Below are positions 18,530 to 27,033 of a stretch of 64,000 nucleotides of DNA, piece after piece. Each line of letters starts with the position of its first letter. Positions within the stretch are counted from its first letter, which is position 1. The notes beneath the pieces are model-generated. The model ran no database searches. It saw only the letters and a program-made list of their open reading frames with translations, and was not told the origin of the DNA. A program made the translations under genes and the position numbers. This DNA comes from an uncultured Gammaproteobacteria bacterium (GTDB taxonomy: Bacteria; Pseudomonadota; Gammaproteobacteria; Steroidobacterales; Woeseiaceae). The stretch lies in NCBI GenBank assembly GCA_937899415.1, contig CALBPI010000062.1, positions 62,001 through 126,000 of the forward strand, given 5' to 3'.

Positions 18530-19903
18530 ATGACAGTACTGGGCTATGTGTTTGCGCTGATCCTGACGACCAGCCGGCTCGTCGCCGAGCACGAGTTCGG
18601 GCACTTCATCGTGGCTCGCTGGTGCGGCATCAAGGTGCTGCGATTCTCGATCGGTTTCGGCAAGCCCATCTGGCGCTACCAGCGTCACCGCGACGACACC
18701 GAGTTCTGCATCAGTTCACTGCCGCTGGGTGGTTACGTCAAAATGCTCGACGAGCGCGAGGGCAATGTCTCAGCGCGTGATGCCGGCCGGAGTTTCAACG
18801 CCCAGCCCGTCTGGCAACGTATTGCCGTGCTGCTTGCGGGGCCTGCGTTCAATTTCCTGTTTACGATCGCTGCCTACTGGTTGATCTTTGTGCTCGGCAC
18901 GACAGTGACGCGGCCTGTGGTGGGCGAGGTGGCGCCGGGATCACCCGCCGACGTAGCGGGTCTCGAATACGGCGATGTCATCGTGTCGGTGGGCGACCGT
19001 TCGATCAAGGGTTGGCAGAGTGGCTTGCTGGTGCTCGTGGACGAGCTTGTCGACGACGCGCAAATCCCGCTGACGATCGACCGCAAGGGCGAGGGCAGCT
19101 TCAAGACCGTGCTCGTGGCCAGTGCCGAGACAGCGCGCTTGAGCGAGCCCGGCAAGCTGTTTGAAGGTCTGGGTTTCGGCGTCTGGTCGCCACCACCCGT
19201 CATCGGCGAGGTCAACCCGGATACACCTGCAGCGAACGCGGGTATCCAATCCGGCGACCGCATCCTCACCCTGAACGGCGAGGTGGTTGCGACGTGGACC
19301 CAGGTTGTGGAACGTATCCGCGCGTCGGGTGAGCAACCGATTCAGCTGACACTGGAACGTGGCGATCAGGTCGTCGATCTGTCCGTGACACCGCGCATGG
19401 AAAAGACGAAAGCAGGCCCCATACCTCAAATCGGGGCCACCAATTATGTTGACGAAGAGACGAAGCCCAAGAATCTGAACGTCGAGCTCAAACTGGGCGT
19501 CATCGAAGCCTTGCCCGCTGCGGTTGTGAAGACGGGTGAACTGACGACGTTCACACTCGAAATGTTTGGCCGCATGATCACGGGCTCCGTGTCGACTAAG
19601 AATATCTCGGGCCCGATCAACATCGCCGAGTATGCGGGTTTCACCCTGAGCCGCGGCTTCGTCGAGTTTCTGGATTTTCTGGCGCTCGTCAGCGTCAGCC
19701 TCGGTGTCCTCAACTTGTTGCCCGTGCCCATGCTCGACGGTGGCCAGATTGTCTACCAGTCCGTCGAGGGCATTACAGGCCGCCCGCTCTCCGAGCGTCT
19801 GCAATTGCTCGGCCACCAGGTCGGCCTGTTTCTGCTTGTCGGGGTCATGAGCCTCGCCTTCTACAACGATATCGCCCGCGTCGTCGAACGTTTTCTGAGC
19901 TGA
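18530..19903 (+). CDS. rseP: Site-2 intramembrane zinc protease RseP
   Basis: RseP performs the second cleavage of the anti-sigma factor RseA, releasing sigma-E, and also clears signal peptides. The 457-residue protein has the zinc motif HEFGH (His21, Glu22, His25) in its first membrane segment, two PDZ domains (about 105-195 and 210-295), and the third zinc ligand Asp403 in MLDGGQ. The target anti-sigma RseA is encoded at 53395. Around the active site the sequence reads SRLVAEHEFGH, with Arg and Glu where most homologues are hydrophobic. It lies directly where dxr would normally precede it. Confidence 0.95.
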   Translation: MTVLGYVFALILTTSRLVAEHEFGHFIVARWCGIKVLRFSIGFGKPIWRYQRHRDDTEFCISSLPLGGYVKMLDEREGNVSARDAGRSFNAQPVWQRIAVLLAGPAFNFLFTIAAYWLIFVLGTTVTRPVVGEVAPGSPADVAGLEYGDVIVSVGDRSIKGWQSGLLVLVDELVDDAQIPLTIDRKGEGSFKTVLVASAETARLSEPGKLFEGLGFGVWSPPPVIGEVNPDTPAANAGIQSGDRILTLNGEVVATWTQVVERIRASGEQPIQLTLERGDQVVDLSVTPRMEKTKAGPIPQIGATNYVDEETKPKNLNVELKLGVIEALPAAVVKTGELTTFTLEMFGRMITGSVSTKNISGPINIAEYAGFTLSRGFVEFLDFLALVSVSLGVLNLLPVPMLDGGQIVYQSVEGITGRPLSERLQLLGHQVGLFLLVGVMSLAFYNDIARVVERFLS

Positions 19904-19914
19904 TCGCCATTACC

Positions 19915-22383
19915 ATGCACACCGAATCCCGAGCCGTTGTTCCGGCCTATCGTTTCGCTGGCCTGCGCCACCGCCTGACCTGGCTCGTGGCGCCCGTCCT
20001 GATGCTTGCAGCCGCCACAGCGAATGCCTTCGACGCGTTTGAGGTTCGCAATTTTCGTGTGGAAGGGCTGCAGCGCATCGCCGAAGGTACGGTGTACAAC
20101 TACCTACCCGTGAACATTGGCGATGTGGTCGATGAGGTCCGGGCCCGCGAGGCCATACGCGCTTTGTACAGCGGCGGCGACGGTCTCTTCGATAGCGTGG
20201 AATTGCGCCGCGATGGCAACACACTCGTCATTGTCGTCACGGAGCGCCCCTCGATTGAGAGCTTCTCGATTGAGGGTAACAAGGACATCAAGACCGAAGA
20301 CCTCACGGACTCACTGCGCTCCGTGGGACTGGCGCGCGGTAAGACTTTTGACCGGTCCGTGCTCGATGAAGTCACGCAGTTCCTCGTCGATCAATACTAC
20401 AGCCGCGGCAAGTACGGCGTGGCCGTCGAGGCTGATGTCGAGGAGCGCCCGAATAACGCGGTGGCCATTAACGTTACCGTGAAGGAAGGTGAACGCGCCC
20501 GCATCCGTCAGATCAACGTGATTGGCAACGACATCTTTAACGACGAAGAGCTCGTCGGTCAGTTTGAGCTCAAGACGCCCAACTGGCTGTCCTGGCTGCG
20601 CCAGGACGACCGTTACTCGCGTGAGGCGCTGACCGGTGACCTGGAGACGCTGTCGAGCTACTACCTCGACCGCGGCTACGCCGACTTCCGCGTGACTTCG
20701 ACGCAGGTCGCAATCTCGCCGGACCGCAAGGACGTATTCATTACCGTCAACGTGTCCGAGGGTGACGTCTACAAGATCGATGACATCAAGATCGCGGGCA
20801 AGCTCGTCGTCGAGGAAGAGTTGCTGAAGCAGCTGGTGCTCACCAAGCCGGGCGACATTTTCAACCAGCGCATGCTGACGCAGACGACAGAGCTCATGAC
20901 CCTGCGGCTCGGGGCCGACGGCTACGCGGATGCCGAAATCAATTTTGCGCCCGAGCTGGACCGTGATGGCAAGACCGTTGATGTCACGATTTTCGTCGAG
21001 CCCAACAACCGTATTTACGTACGCAACATCAACTTCGACGGTATCGACCAGGTCAACGACGAAGTCCTGCGCCGCGAGGTGCGCCAAATGGAAGGCGCCT
21101 ACCTCTCGAACCAGTTGCTCGACCGCTCAAAGATCCGCCTGCAACGCCTGCCTTACCTCGAAACCGTCGATTTCGAGACCGTGCCGGTGCCGGGCGTCAA
21201 CGACCAGGTCGATGTTGTGTTCGATATCGAGTACGGCCTGCCGGGGCAGTTCGGCGGGGGCCTCGGTTACTCCGAGACCCAGAAGCTGCTGCTCAACGGT
21301 AACTTCACGCACACCAACTTCATGGGCACCGGCAACCGCGTCAGTGCGGACATCAACTCGAGCCGGTTCCAGAATCTTTACAGCCTGTCCTACACCGATC
21401 CTTACGTGACGATGGACGGCGTGCGCCGCACCGTGTCGCTGTCGTACCGGGATTTCGAGCAGTTCAATGATTCGTCGTCGGATCTTTCGACGGAGACCCT
21501 GACAGCGGCGCTGGAGTACAGCTATCCGCTGTCGGAATTTCAGAGCATCAGCCTGGGTGTAGCATTGCAGCGTGCGAGACTCGTTGCTTCTGAGAGCGAA
21601 CAAGGCCAATTCTCGACGCAACAGGCCATCGACTGGATTACGCAAAATGGTGACGCGAACATCACGGAGATCGATGATCCGTTCTTCGGTGACCTGACCG
21701 TCTACACGAGTGAGTTTGATACCTACGAGCTCATCGCGGGCTGGGGTTTTGACAGCCGCAACCGGGCGCTCTTCGCAGACCGCGGCTCGCGCCACCGCCT
21801 CTCCTTTGCCTACGCGGTCCCGGGCTCAGATGTCGAGTACTGGACCTTCCGCTATGACGGCGTCAAGCTCGTGCCGCTCTGGGGCCAGTGGACGCTGTCC
21901 TTCTCCGCGGATCTCGCGTTTGGTGAAGGTCTCGGGGCGCCGACGGCACTGCCGCCCTACAAGCTGTTTCGTACGGGCGGACCGGGATCTGTGCGCGGCT
22001 TCCGCGAATTCGACCTGGGCCCGCGTGACAGTTTTGGCCGTCCTTACGGCGGCAACGTGCTCGTGACAGGCCAGGCCGAGCTGTTCCTGCCCATGCCTGA
22101 GCGCTTCCGGGGCCGCGGCCGTGCCGCCCTGTTTTACGACATCGGCAATGTGTTCAGTAACGGGGAAATTCAGTTTACGGACCGACTCGGTGCCGACTTG
22201 ATCGACTACAGCTTTGATGCGGATCAGCTCAAGCAATCCGTCGGCCTGGCCGTCGAATGGCTCGCGCCACTCGGTCTGTTCCGTTTCAGCTACGCGTACC
22301 CGCTCAACGAATTTGGCGGCAACGACCGTATTTTCGGCGACGACGTGGAGCGCTTTCAGTTTACAATTGGACAAGCTTTCTGA
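19915..22383 (+). CDS. bamA: Outer-membrane protein assembly factor BamA
   Basis: BamA is the Omp85 insertase that folds beta-barrel proteins into the outer membrane. The 822-residue precursor has a rather long signal peptide with an ANA cleavage site near residue 38. Five POTRA repeats cover about residues 40-430, beginning FEVRNFRVEGLQRI, and a 16-strand barrel follows. The barrel lid-lock motif is visible as GGPGSVRGFREFDLGPRD near residue 690, and the protein ends in Phe (FTIGQAF), the usual barrel C-terminal signature. It starts 11 nt after rseP and heads the skp-lpxD-fabZ-lpxA group. Confidence 0.97.
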   Translation: MHTESRAVVPAYRFAGLRHRLTWLVAPVLMLAAATANAFDAFEVRNFRVEGLQRIAEGTVYNYLPVNIGDVVDEVRAREAIRALYSGGDGLFDSVELRRDGNTLVIVVTERPSIESFSIEGNKDIKTEDLTDSLRSVGLARGKTFDRSVLDEVTQFLVDQYYSRGKYGVAVEADVEERPNNAVAINVTVKEGERARIRQINVIGNDIFNDEELVGQFELKTPNWLSWLRQDDRYSREALTGDLETLSSYYLDRGYADFRVTSTQVAISPDRKDVFITVNVSEGDVYKIDDIKIAGKLVVEEELLKQLVLTKPGDIFNQRMLTQTTELMTLRLGADGYADAEINFAPELDRDGKTVDVTIFVEPNNRIYVRNINFDGIDQVNDEVLRREVRQMEGAYLSNQLLDRSKIRLQRLPYLETVDFETVPVPGVNDQVDVVFDIEYGLPGQFGGGLGYSETQKLLLNGNFTHTNFMGTGNRVSADINSSRFQNLYSLSYTDPYVTMDGVRRTVSLSYRDFEQFNDSSSDLSTETLTAALEYSYPLSEFQSISLGVALQRARLVASESEQGQFSTQQAIDWITQNGDANITEIDDPFFGDLTVYTSEFDTYELIAGWGFDSRNRALFADRGSRHRLSFAYAVPGSDVEYWTFRYDGVKLVPLWGQWTLSFSADLAFGEGLGAPTALPPYKLFRTGGPGSVRGFREFDLGPRDSFGRPYGGNVLVTGQAELFLPMPERFRGRGRAALFYDIGNVFSNGEIQFTDRLGADLIDYSFDADQLKQSVGLAVEWLAPLGLFRFSYAYPLNEFGGNDRIFGDDVERFQFTIGQAF

Positions 22384-22396
22384 GGGAAATCACACC

Positions 22397-22942
22397 ATGT
22401 TCGACCTGACTCATCGCACCCGGATTCTGTTTGCAGCGGTGCTGCTCGCAGCGCTGGGTGCATCGCCCGTGGCGTCGGCGCAGGAACTCAAGATTGGCGT
22501 CGTCAACGTACAGGCGTTGTTGCAACAGGCGCCGCAGACCAAGGCCTCGCTTGAAGCACTGCAGGAAGAGTTCGCACCGCGAGAGCGCACGGTCCTTGCC
22601 AAGCAGAAAGAGCTCGAAGAGCTCAGCGAAAAAGCGCAGCGCGATCTCGCCGTTATGGGTGAAGAAGAACGCCGCAGCATGGAGCGTCAGCTGCGCGACG
22701 GCCGCCGCGACCTGGAGCGCCTGCAGGCGGAGTTCGTTGAGGAGAGCAATCTGCGCCGCAACGAAGAGCTGGCCAAGCTCCAGCGCGTCCTGTTGCAGCA
22801 GGTGGATACCTACGCACGTGATAATGGCTACGACATCATCTTTGGCGACGGCGTGATCTTCGCGAGCGGGCGCACCAACATCACGCGCGCTGTACTCGAC
22901 AAGCTCACGGCGGACTTCGAGAGCGCGGCTGGCGGCGACTGA
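22397..22942 (+). CDS. skp: Periplasmic chaperone Skp (OmpH family)
   Basis: Skp is a trimeric jellyfish-shaped chaperone that holds unfolded outer-membrane proteins on their way to BamA. From the ATG at 22397 the 181-residue precursor has a signal peptide cut after ASA at residue 28. The mature start is ELKIGVVNVQALLQQAP, followed by long charged coiled-coil helices (about 50-140) that form the tentacles and a return to the body domain with IIFGDGVIFAS. Its place between bamA and lpxD is conserved. It has a higher acidic content than E. coli Skp, so the charge of the cavity may differ. Confidence 0.93.
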   Translation: MFDLTHRTRILFAAVLLAALGASPVASAQELKIGVVNVQALLQQAPQTKASLEALQEEFAPRERTVLAKQKELEELSEKAQRDLAVMGEEERRSMERQLRDGRRDLERLQAEFVEESNLRRNEELAKLQRVLLQQVDTYARDNGYDIIFGDGVIFASGRTNITRAVLDKLTADFESAAGGD

Positions 22943-22955
22943 TTCCGGCCCCGCC

Positions 22956-23990
22956 GTGACCGAGCGCTGTGTCGGTGATCTCGCGGTCCAGTTTGGCTGC
23001 GAGGTTCAGGGTGACCCGGAGACCCGGGTCTCCCGCGTTGCCACGCTTGCGAACGCCGATGGGGCATCGCTCGCGTTTCTCGCCAATCCGAGTTACCGGG
23101 TGCAGCTCGAGGCGACGGCAGCTGGCGCCGTCGTCGTCGCCGAAGCGGACGCCGATGCGGTGCCATCTACGGCGATCGTGGCGGCCGACCCCTACCTAAC
23201 CTATGCCCGCATGGCCGGGGTGTTGTACCCGTCCCCGGCGGCGCAGCCCGGTATTGGCCCTGGCGCGCAGGTCGACCCCACGGCGAGTGTCGACCCCAGC
23301 GCCGAGATCGGGCCCAACGCCGTCATTGGCGCAGGGTCAGTGATCGCCGCGCATGTGGTGATTGGGGCAGGGACCGTTGTCGGGCGTCACTCGACGATTG
23401 GCGAGGCCTCGCGGCTGGCGCCCAACGTCACGATCATGGACGACGTCGTCATGGGGGTGCGCTGTGTCGTGCACTCTGGCGCGGTCATCGGCAGCGATGG
23501 CTTCGGTATTGCCCGCGGCCCCGCAGGTTGGGAGCGCGTCCCGCAGGTCGGTGGCGTGATCATTGGTGATGACGTCGACGTGGGCGCGTCGACGAGTATT
23601 GACCGGGGCGCCATCGAGCCGACGCGCATCGGCAACGGCGTTAAGCTCGATAACCAGATCCAGATCGGCCACAACACGGTTATCGGTGAGCACACGGTCA
23701 TGGCCGGCATGGTGGGCATCGCCGGCTCCACAACCATTGGCGCCAATTGCGCGTTCGGCGGCAATAGCGGCACCACGGGGCACCTCAGCATCGCGGATGG
23801 CGTTATCATTACGGCGCGCTGTACGGTCACGGGCGACATCGATGCGCCCGGCACCTTCGGCGGGGTATTCCCGCACGAGGACATCCGCTCGCACCAGCGC
23901 AACGTGGCCCGCTACCGCCAGCTCGACAAGCTTGCGCGGCGTTTGTCGGCGCTCGAGAAGCGCCTGAAGGACAACGAGAACACAGAATGA
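22956..23990 (+). CDS. lpxD: UDP-3-O-acyl-glucosamine N-acyltransferase LpxD
   Basis: LpxD adds the second hydroxyacyl chain in lipid A synthesis, using acyl-ACP. The GTG start gives 344 residues: an N-terminal uridine-binding domain (about 1-100) and then a left-handed beta helix of hexapeptide repeats starting near [20 protein letters not shown]. The catalytic histidine is in [20 protein letters not shown] near residue 238, followed by a C-terminal helix. It follows skp by 13 nt and overlaps fabZ by 4 nt. Confidence 0.96.
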   Translation: MTERCVGDLAVQFGCEVQGDPETRVSRVATLANADGASLAFLANPSYRVQLEATAAGAVVVAEADADAVPSTAIVAADPYLTYARMAGVLYPSPAAQPGIGPGAQVDPTASVDPSAEIGPNAVIGAGSVIAAHVVIGAGTVVGRHSTIGEASRLAPNVTIMDDVVMGVRCVVHSGAVIGSDGFGIARGPAGWERVPQVGGVIIGDDVDVGASTSIDRGAIEPTRIGNGVKLDNQIQIGHNTVIGEHTVMAGMVGIAGSTTIGANCAFGGNSGTTGHLSIADGVIITARCTVTGDIDAPGTFGGVFPHEDIRSHQRNVARYRQLDKLARRLSALEKRLKDNENTE

Positions 23991-24448
23991 GCGAGATCAA
24001 TTTCGCCGACCAGCTCGACATTCGAAAGATCATGTCGCTGATCCCGCACCGCTATCCGTTTTTGCTCATCGACCGTGTGTTGTCGTGCGAGCCCGGCGAG
24101 TCGGTGGTGGCCCTCAAGAACGTCACATTCAACGAGCCTTTCTTCCAGGGGCACTTCCCGGGCCGTCCTGTCATGCCCGGTGTTCTCATCATCGAGGCGC
24201 TGGCGCAGGCGACAGGCATCCTGGCCTTCGCGACGGTTGGCGAGGGGCCTGGCGAGGGGCGCCTCTATTACTTCGTCGGTATCGACAAGGCGCGCTTCCG
24301 ACAGCCCGTCGAGCCCGGTGACCAGCTTCGCCTGGAGGCGAAGCTGATTCGGCGCATTCGCAGCGTCTGGCGGTTCGAGGCCACAGCCTGGGTCGGCGAC
24401 ACCAAGGTCGCTTCGGCCGAGCTCATGTGCGCCCCAGGCGAGGCCTGA
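23987..24448 (+). CDS. fabZ: 3-hydroxyacyl-ACP dehydratase FabZ
   Basis: FabZ dehydrates 3-hydroxyacyl-ACP in fatty-acid elongation and competes with the Lpx acyltransferases for the same substrate, which explains its conserved place among lpx genes. The 153-residue hot-dog-fold protein shows [14 protein letters not shown] with the catalytic His, then [20 protein letters not shown] containing the catalytic Glu on the long helix. The ATG overlaps the lpxD stop by 4 nt (ATGA), and lpxA begins 3 nt after its stop, implying translational coupling. Confidence 0.97.
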   Translation: MSEINFADQLDIRKIMSLIPHRYPFLLIDRVLSCEPGESVVALKNVTFNEPFFQGHFPGRPVMPGVLIIEALAQATGILAFATVGEGPGEGRLYYFVGIDKARFRQPVEPGDQLRLEAKLIRRIRSVWRFEATAWVGDTKVASAELMCAPGEA

Positions 24449-24451
24449 TCC

Positions 24452-25228
24452 ATGGCGGGTATTCACCCGACGGCGATCGTCGACGACGGCGCCAGCATTG
24501 CCAGCGACGCCACGGTCGGGCCTTACGCAATCATCGGGCCTGACGTCACAATTGGTTCGGGCACGCTGATCGATGCCCACGTCGTCGCGCGTGGCCCCAC
24601 AGAGATCGGTCGTGACAACCGCTTCTACCCATTCTCTTCGATCGGCGACGACCCGCAGGACAAGAAATACGCCAACGAGCCCACGAAGCTCGTCATTGGC
24701 GACCGCAACACCTTTCGCGAGTACTGCACGGTCAACCGCGGCACGGTCCAGGACCAAGGCGTTACGCGTATCGGCAGTGACAACTGGATCATGTCCTACG
24801 TGCACATCGCCCATGACTGTGTGGTTGGTGACCACTGCATCCTGGCCAACAACGCCACGCTGGCCGGCCACGTCAAAGTCGGCGACTGGGCCATCATGGG
24901 CGGCTACGCCGGCATCCATCAGTTCTGCCAGATCGGTGCGCATGCCTTCCTCGGGATGTTTGCTGCGATCGGCAAGGACGTGCCCGCGTACGTCATGGTC
25001 ATGGGCAGCCCTGCGGCCGCCCGGGGCATCAACGCCGAGGGTCTCAAGCGGCGCGATTTCACGCCTGAGCAGGTCCGTAACATCAAGGCCGCTTACAAGG
25101 TCGTGTACCGCGAAGGCCTGCGTCTCGAAGAGGCACTGGAGAAACTTCGTAGGTTGGCTCCCGGGCAGCCCGAGATCGTGCCCATGCTTGAGTCTATCGA
25201 GCGTTCGGAGCGCAGCATTGTTCGCTGA
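24452..25228 (+). CDS. lpxA: UDP-N-acetylglucosamine O-acyltransferase LpxA
   Basis: LpxA catalyses the first step of lipid A synthesis, transferring a 3-hydroxyacyl chain to UDP-GlcNAc. The 258-residue protein starts MAGIHPTAIVDDGASI and is built from left-handed beta-helix repeats. The catalytic histidine is in MSYVHIAHDCVVGDH near residue 121, and the helical C-terminal domain begins near EGLKRRDFTPEQV. Its length is close to E. coli LpxA (262). It is followed after 39 nt by lpxB, so the whole early lipid A branch except lpxC is here. Confidence 0.97.
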   Translation: MAGIHPTAIVDDGASIASDATVGPYAIIGPDVTIGSGTLIDAHVVARGPTEIGRDNRFYPFSSIGDDPQDKKYANEPTKLVIGDRNTFREYCTVNRGTVQDQGVTRIGSDNWIMSYVHIAHDCVVGDHCILANNATLAGHVKVGDWAIMGGYAGIHQFCQIGAHAFLGMFAAIGKDVPAYVMVMGSPAAARGINAEGLKRRDFTPEQVRNIKAAYKVVYREGLRLEEALEKLRRLAPGQPEIVPMLESIERSERSIVR

Positions 25229-25267
25229 GGTCGGCGGGACCGGGATGCCTGTCACGGCGCGCTGACT

Positions 25268-26410
25268 GTGCGCGTCGGTCTCGTCGCGGGCGAAGTGTCG
25301 GGCGATCTGCTCGGCGGCGGCCTGATTGAAGCCATCCGCGCACGCCACCCTGATGCACAGTTTGAAGGGGTCGGTGGCAATACGATGCGCGCGGCCGGCA
25401 TGGACTGTTGGTACGACGCCGAGGCGCTGGCCGTCATGGGGCTGACCGAGGTGTTGGCGCACTTGCCGCGTCTGCTGCGGCTGCGCCGCGATCTCGTTCG
25501 CCGCTGGACCGCACAGCCGCCCGATGTCCTGGTCGGCATCGACGCGCCCGATTTCAATCTGGGGCTCGAGCTCAAGTTACGGCGCCGCGGCGTTCGCACC
25601 GTGCACTACGTGAGCCCGTCGGTCTGGGCCTGGCGCCAGCGTCGCGTGCGCAAGGTGCGGCGTGCCTGTGACCGGGTCCTGTGTCTGTTGCCCTTTGAAC
25701 CCGCGTTCTACGCTGATCATGGCGTGCCGGCCGACTTTGTCGGTCACCCGCTGGCCCAGCGCATTTCGCCCGAGTCCGACATCGCTGCGGCCAGGGCCGC
25801 ACTTTCGATCGCCGGGGACGGGCCGGTCCTGGCCGTCCTGCCAGGCAGCCGGCTCGGTGAGATTGGTCGCCTCGGTGCGGATTTCGCGGCCGCGGCCCAG
25901 CAGTTCAGTGCTGCACACCCGGGCGCTACGGTGCTGGTACCGCTGGCGACGCCCGCCGGTGCGGACGCCTTCCGCGCTATTGTCGCCGAGCTGGGCGTTG
26001 GTGATAAATTCAGGGTCAGCGTGGGCGATGCGCGGGCCTGCATGGCAGCCTGCGACCTGTTGCTGATGGCCTCGGGTACCGCGACGCTCGAAGGCCTGCT
26101 GCACGGTCGTCCCATGGTGGTGGCGTATCGGCTTGCCACCTCGACCTACCGAATCCTGAGGGCCTTCAACCTCGTGAAGCTCAAGCACTTCTCACTGCCG
26201 AACCTGCTCACACCCGAGCCGCTCGTCACCGAGGTATTGCAAGACGACGTCACGCCCGAGCGCCTCGCCCGTGAGTTGAGCGCACTGGTGTCGTCGCCCG
26301 AACGCGCATCGGCGATGCGCAGTGCGTTTCGTGAGGCGCACACGCTGCTCGCGCGCAACGCCGATGAGCGGGCCGCCGAGCTCGTGCTGGCCACGGCGAC
26401 TGCGACATGA
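25268..26410 (+). CDS. lpxB: Lipid A disaccharide synthase LpxB
   Basis: LpxB joins UDP-2,3-diacylglucosamine and lipid X to form the lipid A disaccharide. The GTG start gives 380 residues, beginning with the GT19 signature VRVGLVAGEVSGDLLGG. It also contains GVGGNTMRAAGMDCWYD, VGIDAPDFNLGLE, HYVSPSVWAWRQ and the nucleotide-binding segment VLPGSRLGEIGRL near residue 195. It overlaps rnhB by 4 nt (ATGA). Confidence 0.97.
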   Translation: MRVGLVAGEVSGDLLGGGLIEAIRARHPDAQFEGVGGNTMRAAGMDCWYDAEALAVMGLTEVLAHLPRLLRLRRDLVRRWTAQPPDVLVGIDAPDFNLGLELKLRRRGVRTVHYVSPSVWAWRQRRVRKVRRACDRVLCLLPFEPAFYADHGVPADFVGHPLAQRISPESDIAAARAALSIAGDGPVLAVLPGSRLGEIGRLGADFAAAAQQFSAAHPGATVLVPLATPAGADAFRAIVAELGVGDKFRVSVGDARACMAACDLLLMASGTATLEGLLHGRPMVVAYRLATSTYRILRAFNLVKLKHFSLPNLLTPEPLVTEVLQDDVTPERLARELSALVSSPERASAMRSAFREAHTLLARNADERAAELVLATATAT

Positions 26411-27033
26411 CGGGCCAGCGCGCGCTGCCGCTGCCGCCTGTGCCCGAACTCGGGCCTGTCGCCGGGATCGACGAAGCGGGCCGCGGGCCACTGGCCGGTC
26501 CCGTAGTCGCTGCTGCTGTAGTGCTCGATCCGGCGAACACGCCCGAGGGCATCGATGATTCCAAGCGCCTCAAGCAACGCGCCCGTGAGTCGGTTGCGGC
26601 GGCCATCCGCGCGTCGGCTTTGCACTATCACGTCGCCATCGTGTCTTCGGACGACGTGGATCGGCTCAACATCCTCCAGGCAACGATGCGGGCGATGGCG
26701 CTCGCAGTGGATGGAATTGACGCGACGCTCGCTGAAATCCGCATTGACGGGAATCGTGCGCCAACCTTGACAGCGCGGCACGAGCGCGTGCCCGTAACAA
26801 CCTGGGTGGGTGGTGACGGGCGTTGTGCTGCGATTGCCGCTGCGTCGATTCTGGCCAAGACGACACGCGATGCACTCATGTGCGACTACGACGCACGCTG
26901 GCCCGAGTACGGGTTTGCGAAACACAAGGGCTACGGCACAGCAGCTCACCTGGCGGCGCTGCGTGAACACGGCCCCTGCGACATCCACCGCATCAGTTTC
27001 GCGCCCGTGCGTGCGGCGCGGGAGGGCGCCTGA
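26407..27033 (+). CDS. rnhB: Ribonuclease HII
   Basis: RNase HII cleaves the RNA strand of RNA-DNA hybrids and initiates removal of misincorporated ribonucleotides. The 208-residue protein carries the GIDEAGRGPLAGPVVAAAV motif with the catalytic Asp-Glu pair near residues 21-22, the second-domain aspartate near DDSKRLKQRAR, and AAASILAKTTRD near residue 145. It is translationally coupled to lpxB upstream and shares one base of its stop with the start of dnaE. Confidence 0.96.
   Translation: MTGQRALPLPPVPELGPVAGIDEAGRGPLAGPVVAAAVVLDPANTPEGIDDSKRLKQRARESVAAAIRASALHYHVAIVSSDDVDRLNILQATMRAMALAVDGIDATLAEIRIDGNRAPTLTARHERVPVTTWVGGDGRCAAIAAASILAKTTRDALMCDYDARWPEYGFAKHKGYGTAAHLAALREHGPCDIHRISFAPVRAAREGA

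Noticed and set aside
23912-25462. 516-codon minus-strand frame across lpxD-fabZ-lpxA-lpxB
   Set aside because: It spans four conserved genes on the other strand; no ribosome site or domain supports it.
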